22,365 nucleotides of DNA, from contig DDCR01000032.1 of assembly GCA_002335115.1 (NCBI GenBank), forward strand, positions 1-22,365. The letters are read 5' to 3'. Each line of letters opens with the position of its first letter. The first letter of the stretch is position 1. The translations under genes and the position numbers were made by a program. Shown here in pieces: positions 1 to 12,050 of the stretch. This DNA is from Oceanospirillaceae bacterium UBA2001. Lineage in GTDB: Bacteria > Pseudomonadota > Gammaproteobacteria > Pseudomonadales > Balneatricaceae. Under the pieces are notes generated by a model, which had not been told where the DNA came from, searched no databases, and saw nothing but the letters and a program-made list of their open reading frames with translations.

Positions 1-762
1 GAAACCGCTATTATAGATACTAGCGCTCGTATCGCTGCAGACGTGGAAATTGGTCCGTATACTGTCATCGGCGCCAACGTTGAGTTGGGAGCGGGCACTA
101 AGTTAGAGTCGCATGTGGTGATTAAAGGCCCAACGAGCATAGGGCGTAATAACCATATTTTCCAATTTAGCTCCATTGGCGAAGCTTGCCAAGATATGAA
201 ATATAACGGTGAGCCCACACGCCTAGAAATTGGCGACCATAATGTCATACGTGAAGGGTGCACCTTACATCGTGGCACAGTTCAAGATGCGGGTGTAACG
301 CTAATTGGTAACCATAACTTACTCATGGCAAATGTGCATGTAGCCCATGACTGTGTTTTGGGTGACTATGTTATTGTGGCTAACAATGTTGCCTTAGCAG
401 GACATGTTAAAGTGGGCGACTATGCTATTTTAGGTGGCTTTACTGCGGTTCATCAATTTTGTCACATTGGCCCCCATTGCATGACTGGGGCTGGCAGTGT
501 TGTGCTGAAAGATATACCAGCTTTTGTTATGGCCAATGGCAATTCAGTATCACCCCATGGTATGAATACAGAAGGCCTAAAGCGCCGTGGCTTTAGTGAT
601 GGTAGCATTAAGATTTTGCGCCAAGCTTATAAAATAGTCTATCGCCAAGGACTAAGCCTAGACACTGCTATCGATCATTTGCAAGAGATGTCTGTTGACG
701 GCGATGATCTGTCGGTGCTCATTGCTTCTTTGAAAAATACGAGCCGCGGTATCATTCGCTAG
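1..762 (+). CDS. lpxA: UDP-N-acetylglucosamine O-acyltransferase LpxA (5' end cut by window edge)
   Basis: First enzyme of lipid A synthesis: cytoplasmic transfer of a 3-hydroxyacyl chain from acyl-ACP to UDP-GlcNAc, acting as a homotrimer. The frame is open from base 1, giving 253 residues. E. coli LpxA has 262, so probably only a few codons including the start are missing; the internal GTG at position 43 is not a sensible start. The first half shows the hexapeptide-repeat pattern of a left-handed beta helix. The catalytic histidine lies in LAGHV (His codon at 403-405), followed by the conserved AVHQF. GNSVSPHGMNTEGLKRRGF matches the family's substrate-binding and C-terminal helical region. 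The gene ends 10 bp before the lpxB ATG, as in the classical fabZ-lpxA-lpxB cluster; fabZ would be expected just left of the window. Confidence 0.97.
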   Translation, partial: ETAIIDTSARIAADVEIGPYTVIGANVELGAGTKLESHVVIKGPTSIGRNNHIFQFSSIGEACQDMKYNGEPTRLEIGDHNVIREGCTLHRGTVQDAGVTLIGNHNLLMANVHVAHDCVLGDYVIVANNVALAGHVKVGDYAILGGFTAVHQFCHIGPHCMTGAGSVVLKDIPAFVMANGNSVSPHGMNTEGLKRRGFSDGSIKILRQAYKIVYRQGLSLDTAIDHLQEMSVDGDDLSVLIASLKNTSRGIIR

Positions 763-772
763 CAGGTTGTCC

Positions 773-1942
773 ATGTCAGATAACACCATTGTCATTGTTG
801 CAGGTGAGGCCTCAGGAGACATATTGGGGGCAGGCCTAATGCGTGCTTTGTTAAAGCAGCGGCCAGATCTTAAATTTGAAGGCATTGGTGGTCCACAAAT
901 GATAGCGCTTGGTTTCATAAGCCTAGTGCCCATGGAGCGTCTCTCAGTCATGGGTTTGGTTGAAGTTTTGGGCCGTTTACCCGAATTATTGATGCTACGA
1001 AGACGACTCATTAAGCGTTATACCCAAACCCATCCAATGGCCATGGTTGGTATTGATGCGCCGGACTTCAACCTTGTTTTAGAAACTCAATTGAAATTGA
1101 ATAACATTCCAACTGTTCATTATGTAAGCCCATCTGTTTGGGCTTGGCGTGAAGATCGGGTGTTTACTGTGGCTAAAGCATGCCATCGAGTGCTGGCTTT
1201 ATTGCCTTTTGAAGTGCCTTATTATGAACGCCACCAGATTCCTGCTACATTTGTTGGCCACCCTTTAGCTGATGTTATTCCAGGCCCATTAACGCTGCAG
1301 CAAGCTCGACATCAATTACAGTTAAAAGACCAGCCAGTGCTGGCTTTGTTACCCGGTAGCAGAGCTATGGAAGTGCAAAAGCTAGCCCCTGATTTCTTGG
1401 CGGCAGCGGCTATATTGCAAAGTCAAATGCCACACTTGCAATTGGTTTTAGCTGCAGCAAATGTGCAACGACATCAGCAGTTACTGACGTTATTGCAGAG
1501 CTATCCACAGCTAAAGATAGTGCTTGTCCTAGAACAGTCACATAGGGTTCTGGCAGCTGCAGACGCTGTTCTGGTAGCCTCTGGGACGGCCACCTTAGAA
1601 GCGTTATTGTTTGAAAAGCCCATGGTGGTTTGTTACCGTTTAAGTCCCATTAGTTACGCTTTATTCAAACGCAAACTTAAAGTCCCTTTTGTGAGCTTGC
1701 CTAATTTACTGGCGGGCCACAAAGTAGTGGAAGAATTGCTCCAACATCAAGTTCAACCGCAGCGCATTGCCAATCATTTACAAACCTTATTAGTTGACCA
1801 AGCGACAGCTCAAAAACAGCGTAGTCAGTTTCAGGATATACATCAACAATTGGCTTGTGGAGCAGATGTGGGTGCAGCGAAGGCTGTGATAGAGGTGGTT
1901 AACCAGTGTAACAAAGAGTTTGGCTCAGGGTTCAAGTCATGA
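773..1942 (+). CDS. lpxB: Lipid-A-disaccharide synthase LpxB
   Basis: Inverting glycosyltransferase (GT19) that condenses UDP-diacylglucosamine with lipid X to form the lipid A disaccharide at the inner face of the cytoplasmic membrane. I start at ATG 773 (389 residues; E. coli 382) because CAGG at 763-766 sits six bases upstream; the in-frame TTG at 767 has no room for a ribosome-binding site. Family motifs in order: [15 protein letters not shown] near the N terminus, [23 protein letters not shown] (nucleotide-sugar site), [11 protein letters not shown] and [15 protein letters not shown]. The stop overlaps the rnhB start by four bases (ATGA), so the two are probably translationally coupled. 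Confidence 0.97.
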   Translation: MSDNTIVIVAGEASGDILGAGLMRALLKQRPDLKFEGIGGPQMIALGFISLVPMERLSVMGLVEVLGRLPELLMLRRRLIKRYTQTHPMAMVGIDAPDFNLVLETQLKLNNIPTVHYVSPSVWAWREDRVFTVAKACHRVLALLPFEVPYYERHQIPATFVGHPLADVIPGPLTLQQARHQLQLKDQPVLALLPGSRAMEVQKLAPDFLAAAAILQSQMPHLQLVLAAANVQRHQQLLTLLQSYPQLKIVLVLEQSHRVLAAADAVLVASGTATLEALLFEKPMVVCYRLSPISYALFKRKLKVPFVSLPNLLAGHKVVEELLQHQVQPQRIANHLQTLLVDQATAQKQRSQFQDIHQQLACGADVGAAKAVIEVVNQCNKEFGSGFKS

Positions 1943-2544
1943 TTGGTGTTGAAAGTCTGTTATTCACTGAATCTAGAGTTGGTGTAATTTGTGGTGTTGA
2001 TGAAGCTGGCCGAGGACCATTATTTGGTGACGTGGTTGCAGCGGCCGTGATATTGAACCCCTCAGCACCGATTGAGGGTTTGGGAGATTCTAAAAAGTTG
2101 ACAGAAAAAGTCAGAGAAAAGTTATATGATCAGATTTATGCTCGTGCTATTAGTGTCGGTGTAGGCCGCGCTAGTGTTGAAGAAATTGATCAGTTGAATA
2201 TATTGCAGGCGAGCATGCTGGCTATGCAGCGTGCCGTAGAATCATTGAGTCGGCAACCTGACTTGGCTCTTATTGATGGTAATCGTTGCCCCGTGTTAAC
2301 GTGTGCAAGTGAAGCCATTATTAAAGGCGACGCCAAAGAAATCAGTATTGGTGCAGCTTCAATTATTGCTAAAGTAACGCGCGATAGGGAGATGCTAGAA
2401 TGGCACACTTTATACCCTCACTATGGCCTAGATAAGCACAAAGGTTACCCCACCTCGGCGCACTTAAAGGCGTTAGAGCAATATGGTGTCAGCCCTCAGC
2501 ACAGGCGCAGTTTTGCCCCCGTAAGACGTTTAATTGGAACTTAA
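1939..2544 (+). CDS. rnhB: Ribonuclease HII
   Basis: Endonuclease that nicks 5' of ribonucleotides in DNA-RNA hybrids and starts removal of misincorporated ribonucleotides. The product is 201 residues (E. coli 198). The DEDD metal-binding set is visible: Asp21 and Glu22 in VDEAGRG, Asp113 in LIDGN and Asp131 in IKGDAKEI, with TRDREM following. The start ATG overlaps the lpxB stop, and CAGGG at 1926-1930 gives a ribosome-binding site at 8-base spacing. Only one base separates its stop from the dnaE ATG, so lpxB-rnhB-dnaE reads as one operon. The lpxB-rnhB-dnaE order is widely conserved in gammaproteobacteria. Confidence 0.97.
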   Translation: MIGVESLLFTESRVGVICGVDEAGRGPLFGDVVAAAVILNPSAPIEGLGDSKKLTEKVREKLYDQIYARAISVGVGRASVEEIDQLNILQASMLAMQRAVESLSRQPDLALIDGNRCPVLTCASEAIIKGDAKEISIGAASIIAKVTRDREMLEWHTLYPHYGLDKHKGYPTSAHLKALEQYGVSPQHRRSFAPVRRLIGT

Positions 2545-2545
2545 T

Positions 2546-5500
2546 ATGACCCAAGCTGTGCCCTTTGTGCATTTGCGTATGCACTCCGAATTTTCATTGA
2601 TTGATAGCATGATTCGCATTAAACCGCTGATGAAAGCCTTACAGGCAGAGCAAATGCCAGCCATTGCATTAACTGATCAATCGACCATGAGTGGCATGAT
2701 AAAGTTTTATAAAGCTGCTCAAAGTGCGGGTATTAAACCGATCTGTGGTTGCGATGTTTTTATCGCAGAAACCACTGAAGCAGACGCCACTATTAGCCGC
2801 ATGACATTATTGGCTATGGACTCCAAAGGCTACCTCAATCTCACTGAATTGGTGTCTCGCTCATTTCAGGAAGGCCAAATCGATGGTAAAGCTATTATTC
2901 AAAAGCAATGGCTAGCTGATAAAAGTGAGGGCCTTATTGTTTTGTCTGGGGCAGCTGAAGGAGAAATTGGCCGAGCGTTAATTAACCGTGGAGTGGCCGA
3001 AGCGGAACAAATTTTGCGCTACTGGATAGGCCTCTTTGGTGACCGATTTTATCTAGAGGTTCAGCGCACAGGGCGACAATACGATGAAGATTGCCTGCAT
3101 CTATCGGCACAGCTTGCACAATTAGCGAAGGTCCCCATCGTCGCTACTAACGATGTGATGTTCGTTTCTGCCGAAGATTTTGAGGCTCATGAAACCCGTG
3201 TGTGTATCAACCAGAGCATGACTTTGGACGACCCACGAAGGTTAAAGGCCTACTCTAATCAACAATACTTGCGCAGTGCTGAGGAGATGCAGGCCCTGTT
3301 TGTTGACTTACCTTCTGCCCTAGAGAACAGTGTACAGATTGCGAAGCGCTGCAATTTAGACATTCAATTGGGCCATTATTCTTTGCCTAACTTTCCTGTG
3401 CCAGACGGTCTGACCATGGACGAATTTTTTGGTAAGGTGTCTCGCGATGGTTTGGAAAAGCGCCTCAAGGTTATTCTGGATGCTACGGATCCAAAGTACC
3501 AAGCGCAACGTAAAATATTCGATGATCGGCTTGAATTTGAACTCAATATTATTTGTCAAATGGGTTTTCCAGGTTACTTTCTCATCGTTATGGATTTTAT
3601 TCACTGGGCCAAAGATAACGATATCCCTGTGGGGCCAGGGCGGGGTTCTGGTGCAGGATCTTTAGTCGCTTATGTGCTGGAGATTACTGACTTAGACCCC
3701 CTTAAATATGATCTCTTATTTGAACGTTTCTTGAATCCAGAACGGGTATCAATGCCTGATTTTGATATTGATTTTTGCATGGACAATCGTGATCGAGTGA
3801 TTGAATACGTATCACAAACCTACGGTAAGGATGCGGTATCTCAAATTATTACCTTTGGCACGATGGCGGCAAAAGCGGTAGTGCGTGATGTTGCCCGAGT
3901 TCAGGGTAAACCTTTTGGTTTGGCTGATAAGCTGTCGAAGTTGATTCCTTTTGAAGTAGGGATCACCCTAAGCAAAGCCGTAGAACAAGAAAATACGCTG
4001 CGCGAGTTCATTGAAAATAATGATGAAGTGCAAGAAATTATGGACATGGCGTATCAGCTTGAGGGCCTGACTCGCAATGTTGGTAAGCACGCGGGTGGTG
4101 TTGTTATTGCACCCACTAAACTAACTGATTTCTCCCCCTTATATTGTGACGCCGACGGATCTGGTTTAGTGACCCAGTATGATAAAAATGATGTTGAAGA
4201 TGCAGGATTAGTGAAGTTTGACTTCTTAGGCTTAAAAACCCTCACGGTTGTTGATTGGGCCATGGGCATGATCAATGAGAGGCGCCAGGCCAAGGGTGAA
4301 GAAGCCATAGCCATTGAAACCATTCCGCTGGCAGATGAACCTGTTTACAAACTGCTCCAAGGGGCCGAAACCACGGGTGTCTTTCAGTTAGAATCACGGG
4401 GCATGAAAGACCTCATTAAACGTCAATTGCCAAGTAACTTTGAGGATATTATTGCCCTTGTCGCATTATTTCGGCCTGGGCCATTGCAGTCTGGTATGGT
4501 CGACGACTTCATTAATCGTAAACATGGGCGCGCTCAGCTGGCATGGCCCCATGAAGATTATCAGTTAGACTCTTTACGCCCCGTTTTGGAACCCACCTAT
4601 GGCATTATCTTGTATCAAGAACAGGTAATGCAAATTGCTCAGGTCATGGCAGGCTATAGCCTTGGCGAAGCTGATATGTTGCGCCGCGCCATGGGTAAAA
4701 AAAAGCCAGAAGAAATGGCCAAGCAGCGATCAGGATTTTTAGCCGGTAGCGTGGCTAATGGCATTGATGAAGGTTTAGCGGGTAATATTTTTGATCTGGT
4801 CGAAAAGTTTGCTGGCTATGGCTTTAATAAATCGCATTCTGCAGCCTACGCTTTAGTCGCCTACCAAACGGCTTGGCTTAAGCATCATTATCCTGCAGAA
4901 TTTATGGCCGCCGTGCTATCAGCAGATATGCAAAACATCGACAAAATCGTTATATTTGTTGAAGAGTGTCGACGTATGGAGCTGCCGCTCAATTTGCCGA
5001 ATGTGAACGAAAGCCATTATAAATTTACCGTGAATTCAGCTAACCAAGTGGTCTATGGTCTAGGCGCAGTCAAAGGCGTAGGTGAAGGTCCAGTGGCTGC
5101 CATTATAGAAGCACGAGAAACATCTGGAGACTTTAAAGACCTGTTTGATTTTTGCAAGCGGGTCGGCAGTAAAAAAATTAACAAGCGGGTGTTAGAAGCC
5201 TTAGTAGCCAGTGGTGCATTAGATGATCTAGTGCCGAATAAAGAGCGTTCGGTGCTCTATAGTGCGATTCCTGATGCTGTGCAATCGGCAGACCAAAGCG
5301 AGCGCAATAGTGACGCAGGAATGATGGACTTGTTTGGCGAAATTGCTGCGACAGCCGATGATGCAGCGAGTTTGGAGTTGGCGTATGAGCGCCACATTAC
5401 GACGAGGTCTCTTACCCTTAAACAACGTCTTAAAGGTGAAAAAGACACTTTAGGTTTATATGTAACAGGCCACCCTATTGATAGTTATGATCATGAGCTG

Positions 5501-6073
5501 GGGCGTTTTTTGCGCTGCCGCCTAGATCAGTTGATGGCGAAAAAAGATAAGCAATGGATTGCTGGTTTAGTAGTTGCAAGCCGAACTATGAAAACTAAGC
5601 GTGGTAAAACTATTGCTTTCTTAACCTTAGATGACAGAAGAGCAAGGATTGATGTTGCCCTATTTGGTGATACCTATGAAAAGTATCGGGAGTTATTGCA
5701 AACTGATCGGTTGCTGATTGTTGAAGGTGAGGTGTCTGAAGATGATTATTCTGGCGGTCTTAAAGTCAGTGCCCAGCAGATTCTTACGATGCCTCAAGCG
5801 CGCACAGTCTTTTCTAAGGGCCTGCGCTTATCCATAGCACCTGACTTTGCCCAAGGTAAAGGTTTGCAGCAACTACTGGGTATTCTTTCTCCCCATCAAG
5901 TCTATGGTGATAAACCTGCGGCAAAACTCGAGTTGCAATATGAAAATAGTGTTGGGCGAGGAGTCATACGCTGCGCCTCACCTTGGCGCTTAGAAGTCGA
6001 AGATGACATGCTACAAGAGTTGGTCTATCTGTTAGGGGCTCATGCTGTCAAAATGCGCTACCGCAAATTATAA
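2546..6073 (+). CDS. dnaE: DNA polymerase III alpha subunit
   Basis: Catalytic subunit of the replicative DNA polymerase (family C), working with the epsilon, theta, tau and beta subunits at the fork. I prefer ATG 2546 (1175 residues; E. coli 1160); a longer in-frame TTG at 2534 lies inside rnhB. Domains in order: a PHP domain beginning HLRMHSEFSLID; the palm with PDFDIDF at about residues 404-410, whose first two aspartates (405 and 407) are the expected metal ligands; fingers with VGKHAGGVVIAP; a helix-hairpin-helix region around KKINKRVLEAL; a clamp-binding-type motif MMDLF at 926-930; an OB fold (WIAGLVVASRTMKTKRGKT); and a C-terminal tau-binding region. The PHP metal site looks degenerate, with LTDQ where metal-binding PHP domains have LTDH, as expected for proteobacterial DnaE that leaves proofreading to epsilon. 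Confidence 0.98.
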   Translation: MTQAVPFVHLRMHSEFSLIDSMIRIKPLMKALQAEQMPAIALTDQSTMSGMIKFYKAAQSAGIKPICGCDVFIAETTEADATISRMTLLAMDSKGYLNLTELVSRSFQEGQIDGKAIIQKQWLADKSEGLIVLSGAAEGEIGRALINRGVAEAEQILRYWIGLFGDRFYLEVQRTGRQYDEDCLHLSAQLAQLAKVPIVATNDVMFVSAEDFEAHETRVCINQSMTLDDPRRLKAYSNQQYLRSAEEMQALFVDLPSALENSVQIAKRCNLDIQLGHYSLPNFPVPDGLTMDEFFGKVSRDGLEKRLKVILDATDPKYQAQRKIFDDRLEFELNIICQMGFPGYFLIVMDFIHWAKDNDIPVGPGRGSGAGSLVAYVLEITDLDPLKYDLLFERFLNPERVSMPDFDIDFCMDNRDRVIEYVSQTYGKDAVSQIITFGTMAAKAVVRDVARVQGKPFGLADKLSKLIPFEVGITLSKAVEQENTLREFIENNDEVQEIMDMAYQLEGLTRNVGKHAGGVVIAPTKLTDFSPLYCDADGSGLVTQYDKNDVEDAGLVKFDFLGLKTLTVVDWAMGMINERRQAKGEEAIAIETIPLADEPVYKLLQGAETTGVFQLESRGMKDLIKRQLPSNFEDIIALVALFRPGPLQSGMVDDFINRKHGRAQLAWPHEDYQLDSLRPVLEPTYGIILYQEQVMQIAQVMAGYSLGEADMLRRAMGKKKPEEMAKQRSGFLAGSVANGIDEGLAGNIFDLVEKFAGYGFNKSHSAAYALVAYQTAWLKHHYPAEFMAAVLSADMQNIDKIVIFVEECRRMELPLNLPNVNESHYKFTVNSANQVVYGLGAVKGVGEGPVAAIIEARETSGDFKDLFDFCKRVGSKKINKRVLEALVASGALDDLVPNKERSVLYSAIPDAVQSADQSERNSDAGMMDLFGEIAATADDAASLELAYERHITTRSLTLKQRLKGEKDTLGLYVTGHPIDSYDHELGRFLRCRLDQLMAKKDKQWIAGLVVASRTMKTKRGKTIAFLTLDDRRARIDVALFGDTYEKYRELLQTDRLLIVEGEVSEDDYSGGLKVSAQQILTMPQARTVFSKGLRLSIAPDFAQGKGLQQLLGILSPHQVYGDKPAAKLELQYENSVGRGVIRCASPWRLEVEDDMLQELVYLLGAHAVKMRYRKL

Positions 6074-6097
6074 AATGTGCAAAATATAGGTTATAAT
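6068..6097 (+). promoter_or_regulatory. Possible sigma-70 promoter for accA
   Basis: In the 65-bp gap between dnaE and accA there is an exact TATAAT at 6092-6097. A poor -35 candidate, TTATAA at 6068-6073, lies 18 bp upstream and overlaps the dnaE stop. Transcription would begin near 6104, giving a leader of about 35 bases. The -10 box is perfect but the -35 match is weak and the DNA is AT-rich, so this is tentative. No terminator is visible after dnaE, so read-through is also likely. Confidence 0.35.
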
Positions 6098-6138
6098 GAC
6101 CTCAATATTGACCCGTTACACCTTTAAAGTTAGGCCCT

Positions 6139-7092
6139 ATGAATCCAAATTATCTCGATTTTGAACAACCTATCGCTGACCTTGAAGCCAAGATTGAAGC
6201 CTTGCGCTTAGTAGGCAACGACAATGATCTTAATATCAGCGAAGAAATATCTAAACTTGCCGATAAGAGCATTAGCCTAACGGAATCCATTTTCTCTAAC
6301 TTAAGCGCAGCTCAAGTATCTAAAGTTTCTCGTCATCCCCAGCGTCCTCATACTATCGATTATATTAAGACTATTTTTGATGAGTTTGATGAGTTGCATG
6401 GAGACCGTCACTTTGGTGATGATCTTGCCATGGTGTGCGGTATTGGCCGGCTTAATGGAAGAGCCGTTATGGTCATGGGTCAAGAAAAAGGCCGATCTAC
6501 GAAAGAAAAAGTGGCACGTAATTTTGGCATGCCACGCCCAGAGGGGTATCGCAAAGCCTTGCGTATGATGAAGATGGCTGAAAGATTCAAAATGCCTATC
6601 TTAACTTTCATCGACACCCCGGGTGCCTATCCTGGTATTGATGCCGAAGAACGAGGTCAAAGTGAAGCCATTGCTTTTAACCTTGCTCAAATGTCAGGTC
6701 TCAAAACGCCGATTATTTCTACAGTGATTGGAGAGGGTGGATCTGGGGGTGCTTTGGCGATTGGGGTGTGTGACCAACTTAATATGTTGCAATACTCCAC
6801 CTACTCCGTGATCTCGCCAGAAGGCTGCGCCTCTATTTTATGGAAAAGTGCAGATTTCGCTGCTGATGCTGCTAACGCTATGGGTATAACATCGGCTCGT
6901 TTATATGATTTAGGTTTAGTTGATCATGTCATCAAAGAGCCTCTGGGTGGCGCTCATCGTGATGCTGAACTCATTGCAGCAAGCATTAAATCGACACTGA
7001 TCAGTCAGTTAGCTGAGCTTGAACCGATGGAAACTGATGCTCTGCTAGACCGCCGTTACAAGCGCCTAATGTCTTATGGTCTAAGTTCTTAG
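6139..7092 (+). CDS. accA: Acetyl-CoA carboxylase carboxyltransferase, alpha subunit
   Basis: Alpha subunit of the carboxyltransferase half of acetyl-CoA carboxylase; with AccD it moves the carboxyl group from carboxybiotin to acetyl-CoA, making malonyl-CoA for fatty acid synthesis. The product is 317 residues (E. coli 319). The N terminus [20 protein letters not shown] is the Pseudomonas-type beginning. The crotonase-fold core shows [20 protein letters not shown], the oxyanion-hole region [29 protein letters not shown] and [17 protein letters not shown] at 6129-6133 can serve as the ribosome-binding site. Placement directly after dnaE is conserved in gammaproteobacteria. accD is not in this window. 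Confidence 0.98.
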   Translation: MNPNYLDFEQPIADLEAKIEALRLVGNDNDLNISEEISKLADKSISLTESIFSNLSAAQVSKVSRHPQRPHTIDYIKTIFDEFDELHGDRHFGDDLAMVCGIGRLNGRAVMVMGQEKGRSTKEKVARNFGMPRPEGYRKALRMMKMAERFKMPILTFIDTPGAYPGIDAEERGQSEAIAFNLAQMSGLKTPIISTVIGEGGSGGALAIGVCDQLNMLQYSTYSVISPEGCASILWKSADFAADAANAMGITSARLYDLGLVDHVIKEPLGGAHRDAELIAASIKSTLISQLAELEPMETDALLDRRYKRLMSYGLSS

Positions 7093-7111
7093 GCCACTCC
7101 TTAGGGCCTAA
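7089..7111 (+). other. Hairpin across the accA stop, upstream of tilS
   Basis: A perfect 7-bp inverted repeat, TTAGGCC (7089-7095) and GGCCTAA (7105-7111), encloses a 9-base loop and includes the accA stop codon. Only a few A and T residues follow, so it is at best a weak terminator. It lies 9 bases before the tilS ATG, which has no clear Shine-Dalgarno sequence of its own (the TTAGGG at 7101-7106 is too far away and partly inside the stem). It could affect tilS translation or mRNA stability; this is inference. Confidence 0.4.
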
Positions 7112-7120
7112 AATTTCCCT

Positions 7121-8506
7121 ATGCAATTCTCTCACCAGCAACTAGTCACTAGCGCAGGTGCTTTAAAACCCCATCTTAAAGCCTCCAAATGGTGGGTTGC
7201 TGTGAGTGGTGGATTAGACTCTATGAGCCTATTACATGCCCTTGTTAAGCTTCAGGAAGATCATATTTGCCCACCCTTGGGTGTGATTCATATTAATCAT
7301 AGCCTGCAATTACAAGCAGACCATTGGCAGCATGATGTTGAAAAAAAATGCCAGCAATATGGTGTCGTCTGCATCAGCCATAAAGTCACCCTTAGCCCGC
7401 TAGAACAACAGCAGTTCGGTTTAGAAGCGGCAGCTCGAAATGCGCGCTATGAGAGTTTTAAGCAGCACTTAAAGGTGGGCGAGGTACTTTTGTTAGGGCA
7501 GCACGCTGATGACCAAAGTGAAACCCTATTCTTAAGGTTATTGCGTGGCGCTGGAGTAAATGGTTTGCGCGCCATGCCTCAGCAGCGTCAGCTAGGTTTA
7601 GGCTGCCTAGTCAGACCACTGTTGCTCGTTCGACAGACTGATCTTTATGCCTATGCTCAAGCCCATAACTTAACTTGGAACGAAGATCCAAGTAATCAAA
7701 ACCATGATTTTGATCGTAATTATTTACGTCATCAAGTGTTGCCATGGTTGCGAAATAGGTGGCCGGCATTAGATCAGCAGGTAGCCAAAGTAACTTCTTT
7801 AATGACAGATACACAAGTCTTGTTAGATGAAGTTGCGGCCATTGACTTTAAATTGATCCACAGAGAAACAGAAATAGGCGGGTGCATCTCGTGTGCAGAC
7901 ATACAGACATTGAGCCAGCCTCGGCGTTACAATGTTCTGCGTTACTGGTTGCGTCTTCAAAATGTGCCTATGCCTGATTATGCAGTGATGCAAACGATCG
8001 ATAGGGACTTTATCCTCAGTGCCGCCGATCGTCAGCCTTATATGCAGCTTGGAGCTTGGTGCTTACGTCGTCATCGAGGTGACTTGTTGTTGAGGTATGG
8101 AGCAGATCAATCTGAGAAAACTGCTGTTAATTGGAGTGGAAGCATAGATCCAAAGGCCCTATCAGCTGGATTGATTTCCCTACCTGAAGGGGATTTGAGA
8201 ATCGTTGAAGGCGCCGAGTGGGGGCTTTTTTTAGCTCAAGGTGATCTTTTGGAACGGCGCTTTAGGGTGGGTGGCGAACGATGCAAACCCTTGGGGCGGA
8301 ATCATAGCCAAAGTCTTAAGAAGCTGCTTCAAGAAGCCAGAGTGCCAGCATGGGAGCGCGATAAATTACCTTTGTTTTATGTCAATGGCAGACTCGCTAT
8401 GGTGGCAGATTTGTGGGTCAATTTTGGTTTTGAAGCGGCGATAGGTGCACCTGCTTGGGGCTGGGAAACGGCCACTAAAAACAAAGCTTTTGATTGTTCC
8501 GATTAG
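7121..8506 (+). CDS. tilS: tRNA(Ile)-lysidine synthetase
   Basis: Converts the wobble cytidine of the CAU-anticodon tRNA-Ile to lysidine, using ATP and lysine, so that it reads AUA as isoleucine; essential in most bacteria. The product is 461 residues (E. coli 432). The N-terminal PP-loop ATPase motif SGGLDS is at residues 29-34, followed by GQHADDQSETLFLRLLRGAGVNGL and NQNHDFDRNYLRHQVLPWL, all typical of the family. The C-terminal TilS domain is recognised by RFRVGGERCKPLGRNHSQSLKKLLQEARVPAWERDKLPLF. ATG 7121 is the only good start, since a stop lies in frame at 7109-7111. No convincing ribosome-binding site is seen, so coupling to accA translation is plausible. Confidence 0.97.
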   Translation: MQFSHQQLVTSAGALKPHLKASKWWVAVSGGLDSMSLLHALVKLQEDHICPPLGVIHINHSLQLQADHWQHDVEKKCQQYGVVCISHKVTLSPLEQQQFGLEAAARNARYESFKQHLKVGEVLLLGQHADDQSETLFLRLLRGAGVNGLRAMPQQRQLGLGCLVRPLLLVRQTDLYAYAQAHNLTWNEDPSNQNHDFDRNYLRHQVLPWLRNRWPALDQQVAKVTSLMTDTQVLLDEVAAIDFKLIHRETEIGGCISCADIQTLSQPRRYNVLRYWLRLQNVPMPDYAVMQTIDRDFILSAADRQPYMQLGAWCLRRHRGDLLLRYGADQSEKTAVNWSGSIDPKALSAGLISLPEGDLRIVEGAEWGLFLAQGDLLERRFRVGGERCKPLGRNHSQSLKKLLQEARVPAWERDKLPLFYVNGRLAMVADLWVNFGFEAAIGAPAWGWETATKNKAFDCSD

Positions 8507-8653
8507 CCTTTTCTGGTATCCTACTCTCCCATCTTAAGTCGTAATACACATGCTGGAAACAGACCCTGTAATGCGCGTCAAAAATTTATAAACGTTAGGC
8601 ATTTCCACCCGCTTGCTAAAAAGTGGACACTTGTTCGCTCTAGTTGTGGGGTA

Positions 8654-8682
8654 TTGGTGTGGTTTTTCTGTCGTGTTTTAAT
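8654..8682 (+). promoter_or_regulatory. Candidate extended -10 promoter for pyrG
   Basis: TTGGTG (8654-8659) is followed 17 bp later by TTTAAT (8677-8682), which differs from the sigma-70 -10 consensus at one position and is preceded directly by TGT (8674-8676), the extended -10 motif. The predicted start of transcription is near 8689, giving a leader of about 37 bases. This is the best promoter-like sequence in the 219-bp tilS-pyrG gap. The call is by eye and has not been scored. Confidence 0.45.
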
Positions 8683-8689
8683 TCAAATC

Positions 8690-8704
8690 GACGTGTGACA
8701 CGTC
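8690..8704. promoter_or_regulatory. Perfect dyad at the predicted pyrG transcription start
   Basis: GACGTGT-G-ACACGTC is a 15-bp inverted repeat with 7-bp arms around one central base. It starts at or next to the predicted +1 of the candidate pyrG promoter and ends 21 bp before the ATG. It could be an operator bound by a dimeric regulator, or, as RNA, a short 5'-terminal hairpin. I do not recognise it as a binding site of a known regulator. Confidence 0.5.
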
Positions 8705-8710
8705 ATATAA

Positions 8711-10351
<1,641 letters not shown>

Positions 10352-10390
10352 ACCTTTACACTAAGTAAATTATTAATTGAAAAAACACAT

Positions 10391-11697
<1,307 letters not shown>

Positions 11698-11715
11698 CAA
11701 CGATTGACCTCGTCT

Positions 11716-11762
11716 AGGGAGCTTGCGTTGGTGAACTATTGCCAAGGTCAGCTCCCTTTTTT
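11716..11762 (+). terminator. Intrinsic terminator after eno
   Basis: AGGGAGCT (11716-11723) pairs with AGCTCCCT (11750-11757), the intervening bases can add a TTGG/CCAA inner stem, and a run of six T (11757-11762) follows. This is a good Rho-independent terminator. The ftsB ATG is only 12 bases beyond the T run, so ftsB expression must come from read-through or from a very close start. Confidence 0.8.
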
Positions 11763-11774
11763 GTTGATATATTT

Positions 11775-12050
11775 ATGAAATGGTTAGTTGGATTAATCTT
11801 CGTCACCCTATTGGCTATGCAATACAGCCTTTGGTGGGGTCAGTCTGGGTTGCTAGAAGTGGAACGTCTGCAGGACAAAATTACTGCTCAAGAAGCAGTG
11901 AATACTAGCCTGTCTGAGCGTAATCAACAGCTCCATGCAGAGGTGCTGGATTTGAAGCAAGGCATTGATGCAATCGAAGAACGTGCACGTCACGACTTGG
12001 GTATGGTTAAACCTAATGAAACCTTTTACCAGCTTGTGGAAGATCAGTGA
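11775..12050 (+). CDS. ftsB: Cell division protein FtsB
   Basis: Small bitopic inner-membrane protein that forms the FtsQ-FtsB-FtsL complex and helps activate septal peptidoglycan synthesis. From ATG 11775 the product is 91 residues (E. coli 103): a transmembrane helix at about residues 3-21 (WLVGLIFVTLLAMQYSLWW), a periplasmic coiled coil at about 29-64, and the conserved ERARHDLGMVKPNETFYQLV end, matching the E. coli form ARNELSMTRPGETFYRLV. A longer reading from TTG 11739 would add 12 residues absent from the family and lie in the terminator stem. No Shine-Dalgarno sequence precedes the ATG. The stop overlaps the truD GTG (GTGA). Confidence 0.93.
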   Translation: MKWLVGLIFVTLLAMQYSLWWGQSGLLEVERLQDKITAQEAVNTSLSERNQQLHAEVLDLKQGIDAIEERARHDLGMVKPNETFYQLVEDQ

